Source of the DNA: a virus | Direction: 5' to 3' (one strand) | DNA: 31,168 nt | IMG/VR virus record: IMGVR_UViG_3300046323_000573 | Location: 1-31,168 of that record | Shown here: positions 19,235 through 28,897 of the stretch, in pieces | Layout of the letters: every line of letters begins with the position of its first letter | Numbering within the stretch: the first letter of the stretch is position 1 | Position numbers and translations under genes: made by a program | Notes under the pieces: model-generated | What the model saw: only the letters and a program-made list of their open reading frames with translations | The model's database searches: none | Told to the model about the DNA's origin: nothing

Positions 19235-22008
19235 TGGAATCATCATATCACTCATTTTACAATGGTGTAGGGACATCGGTTTCCTCTACACACTCTCTCC
19301 CAACACAAACTATACCCGATAGTCAGAAAGAGAAATTACCATGGAAAAAAAAGTGCCTTGACGCTTTAGAATCCATAGGTATTTTACAGCTTTCCGAAAA
19401 TGTTAAATTTCGTGACTTGTATAAAATGCTTGAAGGAAGGCTTGCCTATTCTGACTATGAGCCAGACAACCAAATCTTAGACAGAGTTAGAGATCTAGGA
19501 GACAGTGTTGGGATACCTACGTTTGTTAAACACTACGACTTTATTGGTATCATAACCAGACAATTAGTTGGAGAGTGGCTAGAGCAAAAAGATGACTTTA
19601 AAATCGATACTATAGATGATATCTCTCAAAATGAATACTTAAGAGAAAGATCAGGAAAAGTAAGAGAGTATGCATTAGACACATTCAAAAAAGAACTAGA
19701 GATAGAACTTGCAAAAGTAGGAATAAATCCAAACAAGCAAGATTTCCAATCAGAAGAAGAACAACAACAATATTTACAACAGCTAGAAGAGGAAAAAGCC
19801 AAAATTATATCACCTGCTCAAATAGAAAAGGAGATGAAAGATTGGAAAACTAAAGCTGCTGAATGGGCGGAGCATGTCGTAGAAAAAGATCAACAAAGAT
19901 TCTACATGGATAAGCTAGATAAACAAGAGATGGAAGATTTCTTGATAACTGGTAGATTCTTTAGAAACTACTATATTGGATACGACTATTACAAGCCAGA
20001 AAGATGGTCTCCGCTAGAAACATTCTTTTCTCAAGATGTTACAGCAGAAAACCCACAAGATTGCGAGTATGTAGGTAGAGTATTTTATATATCTCCATCA
20101 GACATAATCAAAAGATACGGACACTTGTTAACACCTCAAGAAATAAAAAGGCTTAACACAAACTATGCAGAGACCTCAAGCGGCAATGCAGATGCAAAAG
20201 TACAATCTTGGAAAAATTCAATGAATAATGGGATGTTTGGCCAAGTTCAAACAATTCCTTTTCATAACTACTACAACTATGACTTAGGTCTTCAAATTCA
20301 AGATGCCTTAGACATACCTATGGGAGAGGTACTAGTTGATACACCAGATGGACAACAAAGAGTACCAAACTGGTTGAGCCCTTTCCAAAATAATAACCAT
20401 TTAGGTTTTAGCTATAGCTCAGTACAGAGAGATGATATAAACGTAAGAAGAGACTTACTACAAGTAACAGAGGGTTATTGGAGAAGCTGGAAGAGAATGT
20501 GGTTTATAAACTACACTACAGATGCCGGCTATGAAGATACAGCTATTGTTACAGATGACATTTTACCTGAGTTCGTAGCAGAGAATAACATTAAGAAAGT
20601 TACAACTAAAGCTTTGAGAGATATACAAAAGGATCTTGAAGCTAATACTATGTACGAATTCTACGTTCCAGAAATCTGGCAAGGTACTAAAATTAATGCT
20701 GGTAATTCTTATTTAACAGATAACTTGTACTTAGCAGTAGAACCGTTACCTTACCAAATACGTGGAGAATCTAATATCTTTGATGTTAAGATTCCGGTAG
20801 CTGGGGTAATTTCATCATCTGTAGCACAGAAACTAAGACCTTACCAAATTGGTTATAATATCTGTTTAAATCAGATTTTTAACTTATTGGAGAAAGAGAT
20901 TGGTATGTTCTTCTTGTTTGACATAAACTTTTTACCGTCTGAGTACAAAGACCATGGTACAATAGAGGAGTCACTAGAGAAACTTAGAGATCTAGCAAAA
21001 GATGTAGGACTTGTTCCATTGGATACAACTAAGCAGAACATGGCTGGGGCCAATGGGCAAATGAATACATTTATGACCCAAGATATATCATTTGATAAGC
21101 AAATAAATAGTAGAATTCAATTATCTGAGTACTACCAAAAAAAGGCTTTAGAGCAAATAGGTATAACTCCTCAGAGGCTAGGACAACCAAGTGTGTATGA
21201 AACTGCCACCGGAGTAAAACAAGGTACAGAAGCTTCTTATATGCAAACAGCTGACATTTTTAACACAATGGCAGTAGCTAGAAGAAAAGCCATGGAGATC
21301 CATTTATCAATAGCACAGTACTGCCAAAAGGAGTATCTAGATGTTGATTTTGTATTCTCTAATTCAGACGGAGATAAAATTTTTATGCATCTTTCTGATC
21401 CAGATTTTCCACTAAGAAGAATTGGAGTATTCCCTGTCAATGATCCTAAGAAACGTAGAGAGCTTGAAACAATGAAACAAGCCTTATTAAATATGAATAC
21501 TTTAGGAAGCGACTTACTTGACTATGCAGAGTTATTCTCAGCAGACACAATAGTAGAGCTTGTAAGTATTGGTAAGAAAGGACGTGCAGAGAAACAAAAA
21601 GAAGTTGAAGCACAAAGAGCACACGAACAAGAACTTGCTGATAAGAAACTTCAGGCAGAGGCTATGGATAAGGATAAAGAGAGAAACTTTAAAGCCGAAC
21701 AGAATCAAAAAGATAGAGAGGCTAGTATTCTCAGAGAAGAAATTCAAGCTCAAGGCCGTGCTGCAGATAAGCAAGCAGATGCACAATCATTCAAGAACAT
21801 TAGTGCTCAAGCTGATATGGCGTTAAAAGAAGTTAAAACTAATAGCGACATAGAATCAAACAGCAGAAAACTAGCCCTACAAGAACAACAGGCATCACAA
21901 AAAGCCGAAAGTATTGGTAGAGACTTAGAGCTGAAGCTTAAGGAAATAGAGCAGAAAGATCGCCAAATGATGAATGACCGTTATGTGGCAGAGATAAACA
22001 AGAATTAA
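19234..22008 (+). CDS. Portal protein
   Basis: 924 residues, long for a portal (commonly 450-750). Central features are typical of Bacteroidota-phage portals: DYYKPERWSPLETFF and NWLSPFQNNNHLGFSY-like crown/wing segments, SYSSVQRDDINVRRDL, and KLRPYQIGYNICLNQI. Residues about 760-924 are a Gln/Lys/Glu-rich coiled coil (for example DKDKERNFKAEQNQKDRE), an unusual extension that may enter the capsid or contact scaffold. It forms the dodecameric vertex for DNA entry. Assignment rests on position after terL and before the scaffold/capsid pair and on general resemblance, since portals share few motifs. Confidence 0.75.
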   Translation: MESSYHSFYNGVGTSVSSTHSLPTQTIPDSQKEKLPWKKKCLDALESIGILQLSENVKFRDLYKMLEGRLAYSDYEPDNQILDRVRDLGDSVGIPTFVKHYDFIGIITRQLVGEWLEQKDDFKIDTIDDISQNEYLRERSGKVREYALDTFKKELEIELAKVGINPNKQDFQSEEEQQQYLQQLEEEKAKIISPAQIEKEMKDWKTKAAEWAEHVVEKDQQRFYMDKLDKQEMEDFLITGRFFRNYYIGYDYYKPERWSPLETFFSQDVTAENPQDCEYVGRVFYISPSDIIKRYGHLLTPQEIKRLNTNYAETSSGNADAKVQSWKNSMNNGMFGQVQTIPFHNYYNYDLGLQIQDALDIPMGEVLVDTPDGQQRVPNWLSPFQNNNHLGFSYSSVQRDDINVRRDLLQVTEGYWRSWKRMWFINYTTDAGYEDTAIVTDDILPEFVAENNIKKVTTKALRDIQKDLEANTMYEFYVPEIWQGTKINAGNSYLTDNLYLAVEPLPYQIRGESNIFDVKIPVAGVISSSVAQKLRPYQIGYNICLNQIFNLLEKEIGMFFLFDINFLPSEYKDHGTIEESLEKLRDLAKDVGLVPLDTTKQNMAGANGQMNTFMTQDISFDKQINSRIQLSEYYQKKALEQIGITPQRLGQPSVYETATGVKQGTEASYMQTADIFNTMAVARRKAMEIHLSIAQYCQKEYLDVDFVFSNSDGDKIFMHLSDPDFPLRRIGVFPVNDPKKRRELETMKQALLNMNTLGSDLLDYAELFSADTIVELVSIGKKGRAEKQKEVEAQRAHEQELADKKLQAEAMDKDKERNFKAEQNQKDREASILREEIQAQGRAADKQADAQSFKNISAQADMALKEVKTNSDIESNSRKLALQEQQASQKAESIGRDLELKLKEIEQKDRQMMNDRYVAEINKN

Positions 22009-22072
22009 AGATTGTTTAACTAATTAAATATAATTTAACAACAGAAGTATAAAAAAGGCAAATTTTAACTAA

Positions 22073-22104
22073 TTTTGCCAATCCAAAAAAAACCATTAAT
22101 TTTG
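22073..22104 (+). promoter_or_regulatory. Promoter before the scaffold/capsid genes
   Basis: TAATTTTG occurs at 22070-22077 and at 22097-22104. The TTTG of the first copy is 19 bases before the second, the same arrangement as at 18466-18496, and the upstream word TTAACTAATTTTGC is identical. The ATG at 22113 follows after about eight bases. Confidence 0.75.
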
Positions 22105-22112
22105 CAGAGAAA

Positions 22113-23264
22113 ATGAGAACAGAACAAAACCAACAAGAGCTGTCATTTGAACAATTATTAGAAATGAACGATTTCTCCTTAGATGGAGAACAAGTAATTA
22201 ACGAACCAGATATCGACATTAATATTAATGAAGAGGAGGAAGAAGAAGCTGAAGTAGATATTGATCCAATAGATACAGAGGATACTAATAAGGAAGATGA
22301 TAAGAAAAAGGTTGAGACTAAGAGTAAAGCTAAAGACGAACCTAAAAAAGATGAGATAGTTTTTGATAATTCAAGTAGTGTATACTTTGACATAATTAAA
22401 GACAAATTAGATTCTGGAGAATGGGAAGACGTGCTTATTGAAACGGAGGATGGAACTGAGAAGTTGTTATCTGAGTTAGATTCTGTAGACAAAGAAACTT
22501 TCAAAAATCTTGAAAGAGCTATCAAAGATCAGAAAGACGAAGAGTTCAAATCAAAATACATTGAAGTAGACGGATTAGACGAAGTTAAAAAACGTCTTAT
22601 CAGCATCGTTAAAAATGGGGATTTAGAATTAGCGAAAGCTTTATTTGAAAACCCAGAGACATTAGAAGAGCCTTTCCAAGGTTACGATGAAGATAACGAT
22701 GATCACAATGCAGATGTATTGGCTTGGTACTATAAACAAGTATTAGGACACAGCCCTTCTGAAACTAAGGCTTTAGTAGAGTCTTCTAAAAAAGATCTTA
22801 CATTAGATGTAAAAGCACAAAAAATTGTGCAGTATCAAAGAGATCAATTCTACAAAAATTTAGAAGCCAAAGAGCAAGAACTTATTGCTAACCAAGAAAA
22901 GGAGCAAGCAAGAATTAAAGAATACAAAAAAGGATTATTATCAGATCTTAAACAGGATGGAGTTTCTGAAAACTTAGCTAGAAAATTTGCAGATGTTGCA
23001 ACTAAGAAAACAGAAAGTGGATCTTTTGAGATAGATGACATTTACGAAGAGTGGATGAATGATCCTAAAAAAGCAAAAGAACTTATTCAATTTATGTTAG
23101 ATAAGGAAACTTATTTAAAAAGAGTAACTTCAGAAGTAAAGAAAAATGTACAATTAGATAATCTTAAAAAGATTAGAATCGTACAAGACACCAGTAGAGT
23201 AGAGAGAAGTAAGAAAGAAGAAACAGCTCCTATCTCACCACTGGAAACTTTGAATTTCGATTAA
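22113..23264 (+). CDS. Scaffold-like acidic coiled-coil protein
   Basis: 383 residues directly before the capsid gene, the usual place for scaffold. Residues 20-85 are strongly acidic (INEEEEEEAEVDIDPIDTED), followed by Lys/Glu-rich segments. Residues 240-310 are coiled coil (KNLEAKEQELIANQEKEQAR). A conserved-looking tail EEWMNDPKKAKELIQFMLD precedes a basic end and a final LETLNFD. It probably templates prohead assembly and is lost or cleaved later. No scaffold-specific motif exists, so the call is positional plus compositional. Confidence 0.65.
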   Translation: MRTEQNQQELSFEQLLEMNDFSLDGEQVINEPDIDININEEEEEEAEVDIDPIDTEDTNKEDDKKKVETKSKAKDEPKKDEIVFDNSSSVYFDIIKDKLDSGEWEDVLIETEDGTEKLLSELDSVDKETFKNLERAIKDQKDEEFKSKYIEVDGLDEVKKRLISIVKNGDLELAKALFENPETLEEPFQGYDEDNDDHNADVLAWYYKQVLGHSPSETKALVESSKKDLTLDVKAQKIVQYQRDQFYKNLEAKEQELIANQEKEQARIKEYKKGLLSDLKQDGVSENLARKFADVATKKTESGSFEIDDIYEEWMNDPKKAKELIQFMLDKETYLKRVTSEVKKNVQLDNLKKIRIVQDTSRVERSKKEETAPISPLETLNFD

Positions 23265-23297
23265 CAATAATAAACAAAAATTAAATTAAATTAAAAA

Positions 23298-24992
23298 ATG
23301 GTAACACAACAAAACATTCCTTTCGTTGTAAATGGAGACCAAGTTATAATGTTCACAGATAAGAAAACAGTTTCTTCTATTGGTGGTGCACAAGACTTAC
23401 CTTCACTTTACTCATGGTACAAAGAAGACCCAAACAAACATCACTTAGGTTTGATGAACTTATGGGGAAAACAAGCTGTAAGAAGCTACGGTATTCTTAG
23501 AGAATTATTGCAAAACAAAGCTATCCTAGAAGTAAATGGATGGGACGGTGGATTTACTTACGACATTCCTGTAGAAGAGTACAAAGGATGCTACACAACT
23601 CGTGATACATCAACTCAAGCTTATCCAGGTGTTGACGGAAGTACTTTCAAAATTGTATTGAACAGAGCTTACACAACAGGAGACGTTTTATCTAACGATA
23701 AATACTACGGACAACAAATTATTGTTTCTGGAGAAGAGCCAGTTGTAGCTGTAGGAGAAGGTTTTGAGCACACTGTTAAATTAGCAGATAACGATAAGAG
23801 CACTTGGTTCTTAGCATCTAACTTGGCAAAAGGTATCCAATACTTTAAAGTTGGTCACGCTATCTTAGGAGAAAGAGGTACTAACTTCTCTCACTTTGAT
23901 TTACCAGATACAGTTGGAACAATGAGATGTGAATTCCGTTTAGGATCTGCATCAGGGGTTGAAGCTTACATCACAGGTATGGCTGACTCTAAATCATTCT
24001 CTGGAGCTGATGCTCAATCTAAATCTTATTTAGACAAATTACAATCAGAGTTTGGTGGTAATGACTACGCTGTCTTAACTAACTTAGTTACTAAAGGTGG
24101 TAAGAAAGTTCCAGACATGAAAAATGCAAAAATTGGAGCAACAATGGAGTTCTTAACAATGAGAGAACTTGAGAGATTGACTGCACAAAAACTTTTATTC
24201 CAACGTGCTGCTACAGTTCGTGATTCAAATGGAGTTGCTAGATTAAACGAAGGTTTATGGCACCAATTGAGACGTGGAAAACTTGTTAAGTATGGTCGTC
24301 CAGGTGGAATCACTCGTGATCACTTGAAAGAAGCTGCAGAATATGTATTCCGTATCAACCCATTTAAACAAGATGTTGAAAGACGTTTAAAATTCAAATG
24401 TGGTAAATACGCATACCAAAACATCTTAGAGATCTTCTCTAACGAAGTTAATGCACAAAATGCTTCATTGAATACATTCTTAGGTACTGAGAGAACTATC
24501 CCTAACCCAGTTCGTGGTAATGATCCATTCAACTTGGAGTATGTGCCAATTCGTTTCACTAAAGTTTTCATTCCTGGAATCGGAAGTGTTGAAATTGAAG
24601 AGGATACATCATTGAACATGATGGAAGGTGTTGATCGTTTGGCAGGTGGATTCCACCCAGAAAACTTATCACCAACTGCTTACTCAATGGTTATTTGGGA
24701 TGTTGAAGATCAAATGTACTCTAACAACAAAGCTTTACCAGCAGGTGCTACTTTAGTAGACGGTGGTAACTCTGGAGCTAACATTTATTTAGTTAAACCA
24801 CAAGGCGAAATGTGCTACTGGGGTACAACTAATGGACGTTACGATTACAGAAAAGCTGGAGATATCATGTCTTCAATGAAACAAATCGGACAAGAATTCT
24901 GGGCATTTAACATCGCAGATATTCACGTAAGAGATTTAACTCGTTTCGTTATGATCGAGTTAGACGAAGCTGGAAGAAAAGGCTTCAACTAA
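23298..24992 (+). CDS. Major capsid protein
   Basis: 564 residues. Its position after the scaffold and its high-expression codon use (many CGT arginines where neighbours use AGA) point to the main head protein. The N-terminal arm is followed by ELLQNKAILEVNGWDGGFTYDIP, with a helical segment MEFLTMRELERLTAQKLL (spine helix) and repeated beta elements such as PNPVRGNDPFNLEYVPIRF, fitting an HK97-fold capsid of the larger Bacteroidota-phage type. No cleavage site is evident. It has a leader of A-rich bases and no promoter of its own between scaffold and capsid, so it is transcribed from 22073. A strong hairpin follows the gene. Confidence 0.8.
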   Translation: MVTQQNIPFVVNGDQVIMFTDKKTVSSIGGAQDLPSLYSWYKEDPNKHHLGLMNLWGKQAVRSYGILRELLQNKAILEVNGWDGGFTYDIPVEEYKGCYTTRDTSTQAYPGVDGSTFKIVLNRAYTTGDVLSNDKYYGQQIIVSGEEPVVAVGEGFEHTVKLADNDKSTWFLASNLAKGIQYFKVGHAILGERGTNFSHFDLPDTVGTMRCEFRLGSASGVEAYITGMADSKSFSGADAQSKSYLDKLQSEFGGNDYAVLTNLVTKGGKKVPDMKNAKIGATMEFLTMRELERLTAQKLLFQRAATVRDSNGVARLNEGLWHQLRRGKLVKYGRPGGITRDHLKEAAEYVFRINPFKQDVERRLKFKCGKYAYQNILEIFSNEVNAQNASLNTFLGTERTIPNPVRGNDPFNLEYVPIRFTKVFIPGIGSVEIEEDTSLNMMEGVDRLAGGFHPENLSPTAYSMVIWDVEDQMYSNNKALPAGATLVDGGNSGANIYLVKPQGEMCYWGTTNGRYDYRKAGDIMSSMKQIGQEFWAFNIADIHVRDLTRFVMIELDEAGRKGFN

Positions 24993-25008
24993 TAAATAGT
25001 TAAATAAT

Positions 25009-25036
25009 CTTGCCCCATCTTAATCGGTGGGGTAAG
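25009..25036 (+). terminator. 11-bp hairpin after the capsid gene
   Basis: CTTGCCCCATC pairs with GGTGGGGTAAG (11 bp, two wobbles) with loop TTAATC, 17 bases past the capsid stop. No T-run follows, so it may be a weak terminator or an mRNA 3'-end stabiliser for the abundant capsid message. Confidence 0.55.
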
Positions 25037-25048
25037 AAATTTAACGAA

Positions 25049-25080
25049 TTTGTAGGATTCAATATTTATTTGTAATTTTG
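25049..25080 (+). promoter_or_regulatory. Promoter between the capsid gene and the next virion gene
   Basis: TTTG (25049-25052), 20 bases, TAATTTTG (25073-25080). The -33 side reads TTAACGAATTTG. The ATG at 25149 follows after about 60 bases of A-rich leader. Confidence 0.75.
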
Positions 25081-25148
25081 CAGAACAAACCAACCAAAAG
25101 AATGCAACCCAACACAGAAAAAAGTTAAGTAACCAAAAATTAAGAAAC

Positions 25149-26120
25149 ATGGCAATAAAGCCCAAAGAGACAGATAATGTTATCTTAAACATCTATGATT
25201 TTCAAATCAAGAAAGATACATTATATGAAATAAAAGAAAAGTTAGATACATCAGCACCAGATGGTTTTAAAGAGTTTAACACAACAAAAGTATTAAGTGA
25301 TACAGTTGTAGACACTTTCCCAGGAGCAGTATTTGACAGAGAAAGAGGTATTTGGGATACAGGTTTATACCCAACTTCTTCATCTTTTATGAGAGCTATA
25401 CCTGCAGACTTAAGAGTTGCAGCATTGAGATCTATAAAAGAAAACATTATTAAGCCCATAGAGGCAGAAAAAGGAGTAGATATTTTAGACCACACTGCTA
25501 ATAATAATCAGTTTTGGGATTCTTTTAGAATTGATTTGCAGAGAGGAAAAATATTTGACACAGCTAAGGCAGAGGATTTACTTAGGTTATACTTGTTACT
25601 TATCCACAGAAGAGTAACTCCTAAGCATATGGAATCTCATCCAGAATTTAAACAACCTATTTCAATGTACTGTATTGTCGACAAAGACAGTTCTGTATCT
25701 AGAGAGGCTGAAAGAGAGATGAGACAAGCTAAAGCATCTGCTTTATTCTACAACTTATTAGGATCAGATAGAGAAGGACTAATCAGAGTATTAGACTACT
25801 TAGGAATCAGTGCCAATAATGGTACAGAGGATGGAGTACTATACACAGTATTTGGAAACTTTATCAAATCTAAAGAGGACAAATTCCAAAACGATAAAGT
25901 CTTTATTGATACAGTTGAAAGATATCAAACTGAAGCTGGTGAAGAAGAGATTTATATCCACTCTAAATTAAAAGAATTTTACCTAAAAGGTAAAGTAAAA
26001 AACAAAAAAGGAGAAATCTGGTTAGACGATGTCTTTGTTGAAAGCGGTTGGAAAAATGCCGCTAGAAAAATCAAAGAAGATAAAGAGTTGAAACAGTTGT
26101 TTACTACACTTTTAGAATAA
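25149..26120 (+). CDS. Hypothetical virion-associated protein, 323 aa
   Basis: Downstream of the capsid gene with its own promoter. The N-terminal part is mixed (FDRERGIWDTGLY); the middle is helical with LRVAALRSIKENII and LLRLYLLLIHRRVTPKHM. The C-terminal part is helical with basic patches (KNKKGEIWLDDVFVESGWKN). No catalytic motif. Proteins at this position in Bacteroidota phages are often head or neck components, but that is positional inference. It ends just before an intrinsic terminator. Confidence 0.6.
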   Translation: MAIKPKETDNVILNIYDFQIKKDTLYEIKEKLDTSAPDGFKEFNTTKVLSDTVVDTFPGAVFDRERGIWDTGLYPTSSSFMRAIPADLRVAALRSIKENIIKPIEAEKGVDILDHTANNNQFWDSFRIDLQRGKIFDTAKAEDLLRLYLLLIHRRVTPKHMESHPEFKQPISMYCIVDKDSSVSREAEREMRQAKASALFYNLLGSDREGLIRVLDYLGISANNGTEDGVLYTVFGNFIKSKEDKFQNDKVFIDTVERYQTEAGEEEIYIHSKLKEFYLKGKVKNKKGEIWLDDVFVESGWKNAARKIKEDKELKQLFTTLLE

Positions 26121-26130
26121 CATTAAATAC

Positions 26131-26156
26131 GGGGGGTGTTTAGCCCCCCATTTTTT
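26131..26156 (+). terminator. Intrinsic terminator between virion genes
   Basis: GGGGGG pairs with CCCCCC around TGTTTAG and is followed after one A by TTTTTT. It ends transcription after the 323-aa gene. The next ATG (26162) is only six bases further on, so readthrough must supply it. Confidence 0.8.
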
Positions 26157-26161
26157 AAAAA

Positions 26162-26827
26162 ATGACTACAGAACAAGCTTATATAAAGTTTCAGATAAAA
26201 GTTAATGACAACTTTGAAAATTCGAATGTTGCAGGAGATAGAGGTAGATTCGTAGTCTTATTTAATGAAGCACAGAATAAGATGGTAGAATACATCTTAG
26301 ACAACAAGAAAAATGATGAATTAAGATACATCCAAAAAATCTTAGTATCTAACCACAAGATACAAAAAAGTCAATCTGTTGAGTTTGCAGATACATTCAA
26401 ACTACCAAGCAATTACTTCGATATTTCATCGGCCTACTCAAAAGGCTCAAACAGTACTTGTAAAGATCAAAAAATAAATCTTTTTGAATTAAAAGATGAT
26501 AATAAGGTCGAAATACTACAAGACGAGTTTAACAAGCCATCCTTCTTAGCTAGAGAGGCACCGTTTACAATTACAGCAGATAGCCTACACGCTTACAAAG
26601 ACTGCTTCACACACGATGAATTACTTTTATCTTACTACAGATACCCAGTACAAATTAGTACAATAGTAGAGGATGATCCAGAAAGCCCTTTTAACGAAGA
26701 AAACAATCCAGAATTTGATGATAGATTTGTAGACAGAATAATATCTATGGCTGCAAGTTTATTCAAAGGTAATAGCTCTGATCCTGCTTATCAAGTAGAT
26801 ATGCAAAGAGCACTACAAAAAGTATAA
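26162..26827 (+). CDS. Putative head-tail connector (adaptor) protein, 221 aa
   Basis: 221 residues. The N-terminal half has a helical segment FVVLFNEAQNKMVEYILDNKK, a feature of phage connector/adaptor proteins. A polar stretch TFKLPSNYFDISSAYSKGS follows, then a beta-rich segment with LLLSYYRYPVQIST, ending with a helix DDRFVDRIISMAASLFKG. This helix-strand layout (FxxAxN...Y and LP.DY type) resembles the ring/adaptor proteins under the portal in related phages. The call is moderate. It lies between two terminator hairpins and shares a transcript with its neighbours through readthrough. Confidence 0.5.
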   Translation: MTTEQAYIKFQIKVNDNFENSNVAGDRGRFVVLFNEAQNKMVEYILDNKKNDELRYIQKILVSNHKIQKSQSVEFADTFKLPSNYFDISSAYSKGSNSTCKDQKINLFELKDDNKVEILQDEFNKPSFLAREAPFTITADSLHAYKDCFTHDELLLSYYRYPVQISTIVEDDPESPFNEENNPEFDDRFVDRIISMAASLFKGNSSDPAYQVDMQRALQKV

Positions 26828-26863
26828 TAACAAAAACAATAATTAACTAAATTAAAATTAAAA

Positions 26864-28840
26864 ATGGCAAGTCACGCACCACAAACAATCTTATTTGTTA
26901 CTAACGAAGGTTCAGTAATGAATAATGGCTACTCTACAAGATTAGCAAAAGGTCAGTTTGGTATTGTTGATAAAGGAGCTACTCCATCTGCATTAGGTAT
27001 GGCAGTAGTAAACACTTTTCCAGCAACTCCAAAAGATAGATTATTCGAATTGAAATTAGGTATCGCACCTTTGACTCCAACTCGTTCTCAATCTAACAAA
27101 GCATATTCATCTATGCCTTTCAAACTTTCAGAAATTGTTGACATCAAAGTTAACGCACCAAAGTTAGGAGTATCAGTAGATGAGTTTATTATCGGTTATG
27201 ATGGTATCAACTGGGATACAGCATTAACATTACAACCTGGAGATAACGAAGTTATCGACATTACATTAGCTGGAGAAGCTATTGGTATGTTAGGTTACCC
27301 AGAAGCAAAAGTAACAGTAAAACTTTACTTAGAAGCACCAAACGCTATTCCAGGACAAATGTCATCTGTTAACATGGAGAAAATTGTTCAAGAAGGTGTT
27401 GAAAGATTAAAACAAGTAACTTTATTAGGAGGAGTTCCTATTACTGAGTACATTGATATTACTCCAGTAAATAGCTCAAACCCACAAACTGTAACAGGTA
27501 CTGCATACACTTTCTTTAAGTTAAAAGTACAAGACGCAGGTAATGCAAGTGCATTAGGATTAGTTCAAGCACAATACCCAGCTCACTTAGTAAAAAGAGA
27601 AGAGTTTATTGGAGGTGTTTCTGAATATGTAATCTTGGCACCATCAAATACATCTTTAGCATCATTCGCTCAAATCTCGTCTTCTCAAGACTCTGATTGT
27701 GCAGGATCTCCTGATTGTACAGATACAGTAACAAACATTGCATGGACTGCAGGTGAAGTTGGTACAGCAGTAGCTAAAACTTTTACTTTGCAATTGGCAG
27801 ATGATAAATGTGGAGATAGCAAATTAGCAGCACTTCAAGCAGCTTACCCAGAATTGGCAATCAGTGCAGGGCAATCTCAAGCATGTCAAACAGTTTATAC
27901 CACTACAGTATTATCTAACATCGTTTCAGAAGAGTGTTCACCAATCTTAAGAGACTTGTTCTTAGCAGAGGCACCAGCACCTTACGAATTCGTAAGTTGG
28001 GAAGCAGCACCAGTACAATACAGTGGAATGGGTAATATGGGTATCCACTTGAAAGGTAAAGTAAACATCTTTGCTGGATCAGAAGAATACAGAGATGAGT
28101 TACCATTCGTTTACTCTTCTACAAGAATCTCTATTGCAAATGCAGCTCCTGGACTTGTTTCAGAGTCATTCAAATTGGGATCTAACGGAAGATTCAATGT
28201 AAAAGCTCTTTCAATTGCAACTGAACCAGAAGCAGTAGGTGGTCAATTCTATGACTTAGAAGAGCGTACTAGAGTATACTTTGAAAATCGTCAAAGATTA
28301 GCAGGTAATAACTACGGTAAATTAGTATTAGGACAAGAATCACACTTGAAACCTACAGTACAATACGTAGACTACTCTATCCGAATCAGAACAAATCGTT
28401 TTGCTCAATCATTCTCAGGAGAGGTTGTTGAAAACATCGATTACCACATCTTAGTAGATTCTTGTAAATACGAAGGAGTTGAAGCACTAATTAACCAATT
28501 AGCTACAGCAGCAGGTTTACCTACAGTAGAAGCTTACCCAGTTATTGCAGGTACAACAACTACTACAAACTTTAACCAGACTACAAGTACTACAGGTGCA
28601 CAATTCCAAGGGAACTGGTCACAAGGATCAGGAAACGATGTATGTTTCTACCCTTCAGGAGTAATAAACTTTAGTTTGATGGGAGGAGACTTTGATAGTA
28701 CCGCTGGTATATCATGGGGTAACTACTCAGGACCTATGATTGGATCTACATTCACAGTAAGCTATAATGGTAAATACAGACAGTTTACTAACATGGGTGG
28801 AAATACAGCATCAGCTTCGAGTGGTGTTCAATTTTGCTAA
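26864..28840 (+). CDS. Abundant virion protein of unknown type, 658 aa
   Basis: Large beta-rich protein with CGT-containing codons and an A-rich leader, both consistent with high expression. The N-terminal ~160 residues (LAKGQFGIVDKGATPSALG; GYDGINWDTALTLQPGDNE) resemble a jelly-roll or tube-like module. A middle region holds several cysteines (DSDCAGSPDCTDTV, DDKCGDSK, SQACQ, EECSP) that could form disulfides. The C-terminus is Thr/Ser/Gly-rich (GTTTTTNFNQTTSTTGAQFQ) and ends VQFC. It could be a tail tube/sheath-like, head-decoration or fibre protein. The sequence does not decide, and no repeats or lectin signature are clear. Confidence 0.55.
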   Translation: MASHAPQTILFVTNEGSVMNNGYSTRLAKGQFGIVDKGATPSALGMAVVNTFPATPKDRLFELKLGIAPLTPTRSQSNKAYSSMPFKLSEIVDIKVNAPKLGVSVDEFIIGYDGINWDTALTLQPGDNEVIDITLAGEAIGMLGYPEAKVTVKLYLEAPNAIPGQMSSVNMEKIVQEGVERLKQVTLLGGVPITEYIDITPVNSSNPQTVTGTAYTFFKLKVQDAGNASALGLVQAQYPAHLVKREEFIGGVSEYVILAPSNTSLASFAQISSSQDSDCAGSPDCTDTVTNIAWTAGEVGTAVAKTFTLQLADDKCGDSKLAALQAAYPELAISAGQSQACQTVYTTTVLSNIVSEECSPILRDLFLAEAPAPYEFVSWEAAPVQYSGMGNMGIHLKGKVNIFAGSEEYRDELPFVYSSTRISIANAAPGLVSESFKLGSNGRFNVKALSIATEPEAVGGQFYDLEERTRVYFENRQRLAGNNYGKLVLGQESHLKPTVQYVDYSIRIRTNRFAQSFSGEVVENIDYHILVDSCKYEGVEALINQLATAAGLPTVEAYPVIAGTTTTTNFNQTTSTTGAQFQGNWSQGSGNDVCFYPSGVINFSLMGGDFDSTAGISWGNYSGPMIGSTFTVSYNGKYRQFTNMGGNTASASSGVQFC

Positions 28841-28865
28841 GATAGTAAATAATAGATTAAACTTT

Positions 28866-28897
28866 AAAAAGGAGGAGCAAAACACTCCTCCTTTTTT
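28866..28897 (+). terminator. Intrinsic terminator after the 658-aa gene
   Basis: GGAGGAG pairs with CTCCTCC around CAAAACA; flanking AAAAA can pair with TTTTT, and the 3' side ends in six Ts. It separates the 26864 gene from the holin cluster. Confidence 0.85.

Noticed and set aside
22016-22525. 169-aa leftward Ser-rich frame opposite the scaffold-like gene
   Set aside because: The Ser-rich composition is the complement of the acidic (GAA/GAT-rich) stretch of the sense gene.
26864-28840. Assignment as contractile tail sheath
   Set aside because: No sheath motif is visible and no tail tube gene follows; the next gene is a holin.
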